A DNA stretch of 64,000 nucleotides from Trileptium ribeirensis. Taxonomy: Eukaryota > Nematoda > Enoplea > Enoplida > Thoracostomopsidae. The translations under genes and the position numbers were made by a program. The notes under the pieces were generated by a model. That model made no database searches. It worked only from the letters and a program-made list of their open reading frames with translations, and was not told the origin of the DNA. Positions 21,812 through 32,753 of this stretch are shown here, piece by piece. The stretch lies in NCBI GenBank assembly GCA_030248225.1, contig JASANE010016008.1:124001-188000 (forward strand). Reading direction: 5' to 3'. How positions within the stretch are numbered: the first letter of the stretch is position 1; every line of letters starts with the position of its first letter.

Positions 21812-23725
21812 GTATATGAATTTGAGTAAATGATTTTATGGGAATTTTTACCAGACGTAACCCCGTTTTTAGGGTAGGTGAAATGCAGCTATTCCGTTTT
21901 CGATATACTAGACCTAAGCATTAATTTATCTTAACCTTTGGTCAAGTTTTCGGTTATTGCTAAGCCTAAGTAAGCCATCTGTTGAAGGCTCTTTTTCACT
22001 AAGCTGTCCCTTCTATGAATTTGAGTGAAAGTTTTTATGGGAATTTTTACCAGACGTAACCGCGTTTTTAGGGTAGGTGAAATGCAGCCATTCCGTTTTC
22101 GTATACTAGACCTAAGCATTAATTTATCTTAAGTTTTCGGTTACTACTAAGCCTAAGTAAGCCATCTGTTGAAGGCTCTTTTTCACTAAGCTGTCCCTTC
22201 TATGAATTTGAGTGAAAGTTTTTATGGGAATTTTACCAGACGTAACCCCGTTTTAGGGTAAGGTGAAATGCAGCCATTCCGTTTTCGATTTACTGGACCT
22301 AAGCATTAATCTATCTTAACCTTCGGTCAAGTTTTCGGTTATTACTAAGCCTAAGTAAGCCATCTGCTGAAGGCTCTTTTTCACTAAGCTGTTCCTTCTA
22401 TGAATTTGAGTGAAAGTTTTTATGGGAATTTTTACCAGACGTAACCCCGTTTTAAGGTAGGTGAAATGCAGCCATTCCGTTTTCAATATACTAGACCTAA
22501 GCATTAATTTATCTTAAGTTTTCGGTTACTACTAAGCCTAAGTAAGCCATCTGTTGAAGGCTCTTTTTCACTAAGCTGTTCCTTCTATGAATTTGAGTGA
22601 AAGTTTTTATGGGAATTTTACCAGACGTAACCCCGTTTTAGGGTAAGGTGAAATGCAGCCATTCCGTTTTCGATTTACTGGACCTAAGCATTAATCTATC
22701 TTAACCTTCGGTCAAGTGTTCGGTTATTACTAAGCCTAAGTAAGCCATCTGCTGAAGGCTCTTTTTCACTAAGCTGTCCCTTCTATGAATTTGAGTGAAA
22801 GTTTTTATGGGGATTTTTACCAGACGTAACCGCGTTTTTAGGGTAGGTGAAATGCAGCCATTCCGTTTTCGATTTACTGGACCTAAGCATTAATCTATCT
22901 TAACCTTCGGTCAAGTGTTCGGTTATTACTAAGCCTAAGTAAGCCATCTGCTGAAGGCTCTTTTTCACTAAGCTGTTCCTTCTATGAATTTGAGTGAAAG
23001 TTTTTATGGGAATTTTTACCAGACGTAACCCCGTTTTAAGGTAGGTGAAATGCAGCCATTCCGTTTTCAATATACTAGACCTAAGCATTAATTTATCTTA
23101 AGTTTCGGTCAAGTTTTCGGTTATTACTAAGCCTAAGTAAACCATCTGCTGAAGGCTCTTTTTCACTAAGCTATCCCTTCTATGAATTTGATTGAAAGTT
23201 TTTATGGGAATTTTACCAGACGTAACCCCGTTGTTAGGGTAGGTGAAATGCAGCCATTCCGTTTTCGATATACTAGACCTAAGCATTAATTTATTTTAAG
23301 TTTCGGTCAAGTGTTCGGTTATTACTAAGCCTAAGTAAGCCATCTGCTGAAGGCTCTTTTTCACTAAGCTGTCCCTTTTATGAATTTGAGTGAAAGTTTT
23401 TATGGGAATTTTTACCAGACGTAACCGCGTTTTTACGGTAGGTGAAATGCAGCCATTCGGTTTTCGATATACTAGACCTAAGGATTAATTTATCTTAAGT
23501 TTCGGTCAAGTTTTCGGTTATTACTGAGCCTAAGTAAGCCATCTATTGAAGGCTCTTTTTCACTAAGCTGTTCCTTTTATGAATTTGAGTGAAAGATTTT
23601 ATGGGAATTTTTACCAGTCGTAACCCCGTTTTTAGTTTACGTGAAATGCAGCCATTCCGTTTTCGATATACTAGACCTAAGCATTAATTTATCTTAACTT
23701 TCGGTCAAGTTTTTGGTTATCAGAA
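21812..23725. repeat. 195-bp tandem repeat array, left arm, about 10 units
   Basis: Each unit contains GAAGGCTCTTTTTCACTAAG, CTATGAATTTGAGTGAAAG, TTTACCAGACGTAACC, GTGAAATGCAGCCATTCCG and CCTAAGCATTAATTTATC. The period is about 192-198 bp. On the minus strand most units carry a similar 62-codon frame (MLRSSI...LVKKSLQQM.YLGL.IT) ended by a stop in the unit. Neighbouring units look homogenised (subtypes alternate with cgcg and cccc variants). Confidence 0.95.
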
Positions 23726-24150
23726 CATAGTGAAACGTAGTGGAAATTGTGTGTTCTGGGGGTGAAATCTTTTAAACTCCGTGTGTGTGTATGTGATCGG
23801 CCTTAACTCGAGAACGACTTAACCGATTTTCATGATCTCAGATTCATTCAAACCGGCATAGTCGATTTACCGTGTACATCCCGAGCGTTTTTTGATTTGG
23901 CATCTAATTCCGGGGTCAGAGGTCAAAATGTGGTTTTTTACCCCATCTTAGTACCCTTCACGGAAGCAAGGTTATTTTTATCTTAATTATCGAATTTCTT
24001 TCTCTGGTTGATTTTATTTCATAGTAAAATGATAAATGCCGACACCTCTTTTTTGTTTTTCGATTAAGGCTCCGGTTCCGGATTTATGAGGTTTGAGGTA
24101 CGGGGGTATGACGCCCCAATGGTTTCTCGACCCAAAATTTGTTCTGACGT
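23726..24150. repeat. Dispersed module M, left arm
   Basis: The segment includes AGAACATAGTGAAACGTAG, TGTGTGTGTATGTGATCGGC, AACCGATTTTCATGATC, CCGTGTACATCCCGAGCG and GTACCCTTCACGGAAGCAAG. Related copies lie at 29140-29575 (mirror), in the loop (about 26815-27028) and outside the palindrome at 35340-36020. Confidence 0.75.
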
Positions 24151-24432
24151 CTTGTGCGTCGTTCACAAAGAAATGTGTCTGCATATACACACGTGTGTAT
24201 GAAAACGATACATTCGATAGTATGTAACAACCTTCGTGAGTTGTTACGCAAATCGGGTTCTGCGCAACAACACTCGTACGTTGTTACGTACAAGCGTTTG
24301 TGTTTAACGACATTTCTAATGTTGTTACATACAAGCGCTTATGCGTAACAACATTCGTACGTTATTACGCATAAGCGCTTGTATGTAACAACATTCAACA
24401 TTGCTAATGTTGTTACGCTCGAATGTTGTTAC
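24151..24432. repeat. Dyad-rich GTAACAACATT block, left arm
   Basis: Many copies of GTTACG or GTTGTTAC and their complements, spaced to form hairpins (CGTACGTTGTTACG, GCGCTTGTATGTAACAAC), plus the palindrome ACACACGTGTGTAT. The mirror block is at about 28855-29110 and a third in the loop (about 26430-26690). Confidence 0.8.
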
Positions 24433-24805
24433 ATATCCCCCTCCAGTTTGATATTAGCAGCCCCTGCAGTTTGATAGTGGTGTCCCTCTCCAGGTTCATG
24501 TTGGTGTCCACTCCAGTTTGATATTGGTGCCCCCTCCAGTTTGATATTGGTGCCCCCGTCCAGTTTGATATTGGTGTCACCCTCCAGTTTGATATTGGTG
24601 CCCCTTCCAGTTTTATATTGGTGTGCCGCTCCGTTTGATATTAGTGCCCCCCTCCAGTTCGATATTGGTGCTCCCTTTCGGTGTGATATTGGTGCCCCCT
24701 CCAGCTTGATATTGGTGCCCCTCTTCAATTTGATATTTGAGCCCCTCCAGGTTGATATTGGCGCCCCCTATATGTTTGATATTGGTGCCCCCTTCCAGCA
24801 AGGTC
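24433..24805. repeat. Minisatellite, unit 23-27 bp, left arm
   Basis: About 14 imperfect units of CCAGTTTGATATTGGTGCCC with runs of C. It is mirrored at 28488-28855. Frames through it (such as ILVPPSS repeats) are by-products. Confidence 0.95.
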
Positions 24806-25030
24806 ATATATCGAGATCTTCTTAATCCCAGATATTCTAATTTGACAAATTAGTTCGTTCGACATAAGCATTTTTTGCAGGCCATATTTTGTATACAGAA
24901 TACGCGTGAAGTAGCGTTGCACACTCTCAATTGCGTCGATGTCGTTTAAGTAGCTATGTGACCACACTTGGGATGATACTTCTAAAATTGGTCTTATGCG
25001 TCGTTGACATAAAGATGCGTGCACTCACTG
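24806..25030 (-). pseudogene. Reverse transcriptase C-terminal scrap, left arm
   Basis: The minus strand reads MHASLCQRRIRPILEVSSQV, then WSHSYLNDIDAIESVQRYFT. This matches the non-LTR RT tail pattern LVRPILEYASQVWSP...IDAIESVQR. It is related to the LINE at 14780-16125. Adjacent DNA (ACACGGTTACGCAAGAACTG) also resembles that LINE's 3' flank. Confidence 0.75.
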
Positions 25031-26251
25031 CACACGGTTACGCAAGAACTGCAATGCTCGTTACATTGCAATGACAATGTTGTCAGTCGCTACAAGCTTC
25101 GTGCAACAGCAGACATTTCTGAACGATGCTTGTAGAGACTATATCAATTGATGTTACCTGCTTGTAACAACATTGTTTAAAGTTGCACGCACAGTGTAAC
25201 GACTACAAAGGTTACATCACGATAGTGTAACGAGGAATGATATCTCTGCACTGCAGCTGTAACAAAAACCGCAGTAGCTGCACGCTGGCGTAACAACAAT
25301 TGAGACAAACGCACACAACGTTTGCTACATAAACCCAAATAATTGTTGAAATATGCGTAATATGCAGCTGAATCTTTGCACTATCATTGCTGAAGGGAGC
25401 ATGTATGCATAAAGGATGAGTTGAGTTCGAGCCATCCTACATCGTGGGGCGTCGCCTCCCCCCACTTTTTGCTGACAAACGTGAAAAAATGACTGATGGG
25501 TTACATCAGAATGAATGTGAACAATGACCGCTCCCCCGCTCCTTTGTTTTGCCTCACCCCTCCCGACTTTTGAAGAGCTTACAACGCTCCTGCCAACGCC
25601 AAACACTTCTTGATCCGCCATTGTGTCCCATAAACACTTCATGTTTTCTGTATGCCGCTGTGAACTCCAGTCTCGTACCAAGAGGATACAAGGAGATCGA
25701 CGAACCCTTACCTGAGATTCTGTTCGCAGTCCCTACCATTGAGAAAACAGTTGGAAAATATTAATTTCATATTCGTAAATCGCATAGAGGCTTTTCATTT
25801 ATAAACAACAACTATAACTGGAGAGTTAAAATGAATTCGTTTCCGAAGGCTATAAATTGTTTTGTTAAGATATTTCGTGTAATTTTTTAATGTGCAAAGC
25901 TCTGTAAAATTCAACTACAGATATATATTATAGACATAAAAAATTTAAACCCTTTGAAATCGGTTTGCCTCTCCTGAATTTGGCTTGCTCTTCATAAAAT
26001 ACACGTTAGGCTGCGTGCGTGATGAACTGAGCATGACAGGGCGCGCTCGCGATCACCTCTGCACAAGATATGCAGTTATAACAAAAATCTGTTCACTGTT
26101 CAGTTTTAAAACGTATGCCTTATCTTTGCAATGAACATTAATTTACTGGTTACGACAGACGTACATAGGCACCAATACCAAACTGAGGGAAACATTAACA
26201 AAACTTAGGGGACACTTCAGCAAAAATCGCCAAAAATTAACAAGAATTTGG
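25031..26251. repeat. Inner part of the left arm
   Basis: A dyad-rich block (25031-25330) is followed by about 900 bp of sequence without recognised features. It includes a 118-codon minus-strand frame (25325-25681) that is only partly preserved in the mirror (27501-27791), which suggests that it is not under selection. Confidence 0.6.
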
Positions 26252-27028
26252 AAAATTGAGCGAGAAATTGGGGAAATTATAAACTTCTACAGATTTCGAT
26301 ATTCCAGCCTCCTGCCATGTCCCACTCCCCACTAACTGATTGACTCCCTTGGAGGCCGAACACTGACCTCCCGCCCCCGAGGCACTGTCTACCATGCTTC
26401 GAGACCTCGGAATTTGAGTAGGTATGGTTAAGACTGTTCGTAACAACATTCGAGTAATGTTACAAATCTGCGAATGCTTGTAACTACATTCGAGCGTAAC
26501 AAATAGATCATAATAACATTAGCGATGTTGTTACATAGAAGCGCTTATACGTAACAACGTACGAATGTTATTGCGCAGAACCCGGTTTGCGACGCACGAA
26601 GGTTGTGTTACATAGTATCGAATGTATCGTTTTCATACACACGTGTGTATATGCTGACGATGTCGAGTAAGATGTATGCTGACATTTATCTGTGAACGAC
26701 GCATTAGGCGCCTGATAATTTTCACCATGGGGTTTTCGGGCATGGGAAAGTCATTGGCGGCGCTGGTTTTGCTCTGTGACCCATGGTTCTATGTGTACGG
26801 GGTATGACGCCCCATGGTTTGGGGTCAGAGGTCAAAATGAGCGCTTTTCACCCAATTGTAGTACCCTTCACGGAAACAAGTTATTTTTATCTTACCTTTC
26901 GAATTTTTTCTCTGATTGGTTTTATTTTATAGTAAAATAATAAATGCCGATGTCTCTTTTTTGTTTTTCGATTGCTCCGGTTCTAGAGTTGTGGGGTGTG
27001 AGCTGTAATGCCCCAATGGTTCCTCGTC
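26252..27028. other. Loop of the giant palindrome
   Basis: The 777-bp spacer begins with about 190 bp of unique GC-richer sequence. It then holds a GTAACAACATT dyad block and a diverged third copy of part of module M (GTACCCTTCACGGAAACAAG, TTGTTTTTCGATTGCTCCGG) in the same orientation as in the left arm. The loop therefore repeats arm modules. Confidence 0.65.
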
Positions 27029-28261
27029 CCAAATTCTTGTTAATTTTTGGCGATTTTTGCTGAAGTGTCCTCTAAGTTTTGTTAATGTTTCCCTCAGTTT
27101 GGTATTGGTGCCTATGTACGTCTGTCGTAACCAGTAAATTAATGTTCATTGCAAAGATAAGGCATACGTTTTAAAACTGAACAGTGAACAGATTTTTGTT
27201 ATAACTGCATATCTTGTGCAGAGGTGATCGCGAGCGCGCCCTGTCATGCTCAGTTCATCACGCACGCAGCCTAACGTGTATTTTATGAAGAGCAAGCCAA
27301 ATTCAGGAGAGGCAAACCGATTTCAAAGGGTTTAAATTTTTTATGTCTATAATATATATCTGTAGTTGAATTTTACAGAGCTTTGCACATTAAAAAATTA
27401 CGAAATATCTTAACAAAACAATTTATAGCCTTCGGAAACGAATTCATTTTTAACTCTCCAGTTATAGTTGTTGTTTATAAATGAAAAGCAACTATGCGAT
27501 TTACGAATATGAAATTAATATTTTCCAATACTTTTTTCTCAATGGGTACAAGAACTGAGGACAGAAAATATAAGGTAAGGGAAGGTTCATCAATCCTATC
27601 CTCTTGGTACGAGACTGGAGTTCACAGCGGCATACAGAAAACATGAAGTGTTTATGGGACACAATCCCCCAGCAAGAAACTTTTTGGCGTTGGCAGGAGC
27701 GTTGTAAGCTCTTCAAAAGTCGGGAGGGGTGAGGCAAAACAAAGGAGCGGGGGGAGCGGTCATTGTACACATTCATTCTGATGTAACCCATCAGTCATTT
27801 TTTCACGTTTGTCAGCAAAAAGTAGGAGGAGGCGACGCCCCACGATGTAGGATGGCTCGAACTCAACTCATCCTTTTATGAGTGCGTGCTCCCTTCAGCA
27901 ATGATAGTGCAAAGATTCAGCTGCATATTACGCATATTTCAACAATTATTTGGGTTTATGTAGCAAACGTTGTGTGCGTTTGTCTCAATTGTTGTTACGC
28001 CAGCGTGCAGCTACTGCGGTTTTTGTTACAGCTGCAGTGCAGAGATATCATTCCTCGTTACACTATCGTGATGTAACCTTTGTAGTCGTTACACTGTGCG
28101 TGCAACTTTCAACGATGTGTATTTTTACAAGCAGGTAACATCAATTGATATAGTCTCTACAAGCATCGTTCAGAAATGTCTGCTGTTGCACGAAGCTTGT
28201 AGCGACTGACAACATTGTCATTGCAATGTAACGAGCATTGCAGTTCTTGCGTAACCGTGTG

Positions 28262-28487
28262 CAGTGAGTGCACGCATCTTTATGTCAACGACGCATAAGA
28301 CCAATTTTAGAAGTATCATCCCAAGTATCGTCGCATCGCTCTCTAAACAGCATCGACGCAATTAAAATATGCCAACGCTACTTCACGCGTATTCTGTATA
28401 CAAAATATGGCCTGCAAAAAATGCTTATGTCGAACGAACTAATTTGTCAAATTAGAATATCTGGGTAAGAAATCTCGATATATGACC
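28262..28487 (+). pseudogene. Reverse transcriptase C-terminal scrap, right arm
   Basis: Mirror of 24806-25030, plus strand. RRIRPILEVSSQVSSHRSLN is followed by a degraded ID.I...QRYFTRILYTKY. It differs from the left-arm copy at several residues. Confidence 0.75.
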
Positions 28488-28855
28488 TTGCTGGAAGGGG
28501 ACACAATCAAACTGGAGGGGGCGCCAATATCAACCTGGAGGGGCTCAAATATCAAATTGAAGAGGGGCGCCAATATCGAGCTGGAGGGGGCGCCAATATC
28601 ACACCGAAAGGGAGCACCAATATCGAACTGAGAGGGGGGCACTAATATCAAACGGAGCGGCACACCAATATAAAACTGGAAGGGGCACCAATATCGACCT
28701 GGAGGGGGGCATCACTATCAAACTGGAGCGGGACACTAGTATCAAACTGGAGGGGGCACCAATATCAAACTGGAATGGACACCAACACGAAACTGGAGAG
28801 GGACACCACTATCAAACTGCAGGGGCTGCTAATATCAAACTGGAGGGGGGATATG
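28488..28855. repeat. Minisatellite, right arm
   Basis: Inverted counterpart of 24433-24805, with ACTGGAGGGGGCACCAATAT-type units. Unit lengths and G runs differ between the arms. Confidence 0.9.
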
Positions 28856-29574
28856 TAACAACATTCGAGCGTAACAACATTAGCAATGTTGAATGTTTGT
28901 TACATGCAAGCGCTTATGCGTAATAACGTACGAATGTTGTTACGCATAAGCGCTTGTATGTAACAACATTAGAAATGTCGTTAAACACAAACGCTTGTAC
29001 GTAACAACGTACGAGTGTTTGTTGCGCAAACCCGATTTTGCGTTAACAACTCACGAAGGTTGTTACATACTATCGAATGTATAGTTTTCATACACACGTG
29101 TGTATATGCAGACACATTTCTTTGTGAACGACGCACAACATCGTCAGAACAAATTTTGGTAGAGAAACCATTGGGGCGTAATTACCCCGTACCTCAAACC
29201 TCATGAGATAGGGAACCGGAACCTTAATCGAAAAACAAAAAAGAGGTGTCGGCATTTATCATTTTACTATGAAATAAAATCAACCAGAGAAAAAAATTCG
29301 ATAATTAAGATAAAAATAACCTTGCTTCCGTGAAGGGTACTAAGATGGTATAAAAAACCACATTTTGACCTCTGACCCCGGAATTAGATGCCAAATCAAA
29401 AGACGCTCGGGATGTACACGGTAAATCAACTATGCCGGTTTGAATGAATCTGAGATCATGAAAATCGGTTAAGTAATTTTCTGAGATTAAGGCCGATCAC
29501 ATACACACACACGGAGTTTAAAAGAATTTACCCCAAAACGCACAATTTCCACTACGTTTCGCTATGTTCTGATA
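28856..29574. repeat. Dyad block and module M, right arm
   Basis: Inverted counterpart of 23726-24432. It includes ACACACGTGTGTAT, CTTGCTTCCGTGAAGGGTAC and GCCGATCACATACACACACA. Confidence 0.8.
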
Positions 29575-31492
29575 ACCAAAAACTTGACCGAAAGTTAAGA
29601 TAAATTAATGCTTAGGTCTCCTGTATCAAAAACGGAATGGCTGATTTCCCGCGTAAACTAAAAACGGGGTTACGACTGGTAAAAATTCCCATAAAATCTT
29701 TCACTCGAATTCATAAAAGGAACAGCTTAGTGAAAAAGAGCCTTCAATAGATGGCTTACTTAGGCTCAGTAATAACCGAAAACTTGACCGAAACTTAAGA
29801 TAAATTAATGTCTAAGGTCTAGTATATCGAAAACCGAATGGCTGTATTTCACCTACCGTAAAAACGCGGTTACGTCTGGTAAAAATTCCCATAAAAATTT
29901 TCACTCAAATTCATAAAAGGGACAGCTTAGTGAAAAAGAGCCTTCAGCAGATGGCTTACTTAGGCTAAGTAATAACCGAACACATTACAGAAACTTAAAA
30001 AAAATTAATGCTTAGATCTAGTATATCGAAAACGGAATGGCTGCATTTCACCTACCCTAACAACGGGGTTACGTCTGGTAAATTTTCCATAAAAATTTTC
30101 AATCAAATTGATATAAGGGATAGCTTAGTGAAAAAGAGCCTTCAGCAGATGGTTTACTTAGGATTAGTAATAACCGAAAACTTGACCAAAACTTAAGATA
30201 AATTAATGCTTAGGTCTAGTATATTGAAAACGGAATGGCTGCATTTCACCTACCTTAAAACGGGGTTACGTAGTGGTAAAATTTCCCATAAAAACTTTCA
30301 CTCAAATTCATAGAAGGAACAGCTTAGTGAAAAAGAGCCTTCAGCAAATGGCTTACTTAGGCTTAGTAATAACCGAACACTTGACCGAAGGTCAAGATAG
30401 ATTAATGCTTAGGTATCAGTAAATCGAAAACGGAATGGCTGCATTTCACCTACCCTAAAAAACGCGGTTACGTCTGGTAAAAATCCCCATAAAAACTTTC
30501 ACTCAAATTAATTGAGGAGAGGGACAGCTTAGTGAAAAAGAGTCTTCAGCAAATGGCTTACTTAGGCTTAGTAGTAACCGAACACTTGACCGAAGGTTAA
30601 GATAGATTAATGCTTAGGTCCAGTAAATCGAAAACGGAATGGCTGCATTTCACCTTACCCTAAAACGGGGTTACGTCTGGTAAAATTCCCATAAAAACTT
30701 TCACTCAAATTCATAGAAGGAACAGCTTAGTGAAAAAGAGCCTTCAACAGATGGCTTACTTAGGCTTAGTAGTAACCGAAAACTTAAGATAAATTAATGC
30801 TTAGGTCTAATATATTGAAAACGGAATGGCTGCATTTCACCTACCTTAAAAATGGGTTACGTCTGGTAAAAATTCCCATAAAAACTTTCACTCAAATTCA
30901 TAGAAGGAACAGCTTAGTGAAAAAGAGCCTTCAACAGATGGCTTACTTAGGCTTAGTAATAACCGGAAAACTTGACCGAAGGTTAAGATAGATTAATGCT
31001 TAGGTCCAGTAAATCGAAAAACGGAATGGCTGCATTTCACCTTACCCTAAAACGGGGTTACGTCTGGTAAAATTCCCATAAAAACTTTCAATCAAATTCA
31101 TAGAAGGGACAGCTTAGTGAAAAAGAGCCTTCAACAGATGGCTTACTTAGGCTTAGTAGTAACCGAAAACTTAAGATAAATTAATGCTTAGGTCTAGTAT
31201 ACGAAAACGGAATGGCTGCATTTCACCTACCCTAAAAACGCGGTTACGTCCTGTAAAAATTCCCATAAAAACTTTCACTCAAATTCATAGAAGGGACAGC
31301 TTAGTGAAAAAGAGCCTTCAACAGATGGCTTACTTAGGCTTAGCAATAACCGAAAACTTGACCAAAGGTTACAGAAAAATTAATGCTTAGGTCTAGTATA
31401 TCGAAAACGGAATAGCTGCATTTCACCTACCCTAAAAACGGGGTTACGTCTGGTAAAAATTCCCATAAAATCATTTACTCAAATTCATATAC
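29575..31492. repeat. 195-bp tandem repeat array, right arm, about 10 units
   Basis: Inverted counterpart of 21812-23725. The same 62-codon frame now appears on the plus strand (for example 30008-30196, 30797-30991, 31184-31390). Unit order is broadly the mirror of the left arm, with scattered substitutions and indels. Confidence 0.95.
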
Positions 31493-31706
31493 ATGAAAGC
31501 GTACGATGATGTTGTCGTTACGGTCTACATAACAAGGATGTTTTGAAGTCGTAATTCAGGGGCAATCCAGTAACTCCCAACGTTCTTTGCGGCTAGAAGG
31601 TACCAATATCAAGACAGACCAGAGATAATTAGAGTTATTGTTGGAGTAGCAGTAACAAATAACAATTGCTATTTGTACTGCACTGGTTTCTCCAAATACC
31701 CCAGGT

Positions 31707-32021
31707 TCAGTTACAATCACAACTAAGTGCTTATAAAATCGAACGAAAACGCAATCGATCGATCTTCGCTTAAACGAACTTCGTTAACTTAAACACAAAC
31801 TAACATTTTTATTAAAATATTTTTTTATTTCAACACACTCGAAATTCGCTAAATTAAACGCGAACTAACATATTTTATTACATTTTTATTTTGAAGCAAA
31901 TCGAAATCGTTAAATTAATCGAATTTCGTTTAAACGATCGTTTTTCGTTTAAACGCAAACCATTGAAATCGGACGAAGCTTCGGTCGATTTTTGAGTACT
32001 TAATTCTGATTGGTAAGTGTA
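31707..32021. mobile_element. TIR element (family 3) at the right tip of the palindrome
   Basis: It begins TTCAGTTACAATCAC and ends GATTGGTAAGTGTA. It mirrors 21286-21597. Confidence 0.75.
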
Positions 32022-32047
32022 TATCGACCTCCGCCAAGTTCCCCCAG

Positions 32048-32654
32048 CAGGAACTGAACCAAGAACGGCACAATAACACCTACGTATTGCTACTCCGATT
32101 TTTGAACATCCTAAAATGGAAATAAACACTAGATTAGTAATCAGGACGGCGAGATGTAGGATACGCACCAAAACAATAGCTCTACACTGATTATTCATAT
32201 AAACAATGGGCAATTTTTGTTTGAAATAGGCTAACATGCTTAACTAATTAGTTATTTTCTAATTAACTAAAACAATTTTTGACAAAAACTATATCCCTTG
32301 CATATGAAGGATACTTGGCATTTCAAACAAAACATTAAGTCGGCCAAGTAGTTATTGAGTTCGACGGACGGACGAACAGACTTTACCGATACCGACAGAA
32401 GAAAATACTTCAATTTCAAGATTTATAATTTACTGCATTTCAGCAGTAGCTTATTCATCTAAGCCTTTCGCAGAATAATTACAATACGAGATTGAGATAG
32501 GCTCTTGTTAATAATTCAACAACAGGTTTTGATATGGAATGTTCGTCCCTTACGATAATTAAAGTCAGGAGGCTATTCTAATAGACTTTAAACAAAGCTA
32601 TTAAAAATTTAGAATTTCGTTAACTTTGAACAATAAAGTTAAGCAAGAATTGCA
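32048..32654. other. Stretch between palindrome and last visible SPT6 exon
   Basis: AT-rich, with no exon recognised on either strand. If SPT6 continues, this is intron. If not, it is 3' flank. Confidence 0.3.
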
Positions 32655-32753
32655 TTATTTGAGTGGTTCCCCTACAGCCTTTTCTACAATGACCTGGGCC
32701 AGTTTAAAAACTCTATTTTTCAGATCACGGCCCCACTGACCCAATATGTGTAA
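32655..32753 (-). CDS. SUPT6H: SPT6 exon h, last visible exon, end uncertain
   Basis: The acceptor is aagtttag and entry is in phase 0. The frame LHILGQWGRDLKNRVFKLAQ, then VIVEKAVGEPLK runs to an in-frame TAA at 32655-32657. The similarity is weaker but follows the SPT6 pattern (A.LY..S....YPP.LR.A.SLAR...DPL). A possible donor GTAGGG after ...VEKA would end the exon about 21 bases earlier. Either the exon splices there to a distant partner, or the gene is cut off here. Confidence 0.5.
   Translation of the reverse strand, partial: LHILGQWGRDLKNRVFKLAQVIVEKAVGEPLK

Larger units (their letters stand above)
21260..32047. mobile_element. Giant composite inverted repeat (foldback-like), 10.8 kb
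   Basis: The left arm 21260-26251 and right arm 27029-32047 are inverted copies of about 5.0 kb around a 777-bp loop. Both tips read CTGGGGGAACTTGGCGGAGG inward. In each arm the order from tip to centre is: a TIR element, about 240 bp of single-copy DNA, about ten 195-bp tandem repeats, a dispersed module, a dyad-rich GTAACAACATT block, a 23-27 bp minisatellite, a reverse-transcriptase scrap, another dyad-rich block and about 900 bp of other sequence. The arms differ by scattered substitutions and small indels, so this is not a perfect mirror. No transposase is present. The plan (very long TIRs with internal tandem repeats) recalls foldback elements such as Drosophila FB or Galileo, but relationship is not shown. 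I could not find a target-site duplication at the tips. An assembly or template-switch artefact is the main alternative. Confidence 0.85.

Noticed and set aside
21812..23725. CRISPR-like array
   Set aside because: Whole 195-bp units repeat without unique spacers, in a eukaryotic context.
24433..24805. Repetitive protein gene (ILVPPSS-type frames of 94-99 codons)
   Set aside because: The frames are translations of a minisatellite, occur on both strands and are not conserved between arms.
25325..25681. 118-aa gene inside the palindrome arm
   Set aside because: The mirror copy in the other arm has the frame shortened and altered.
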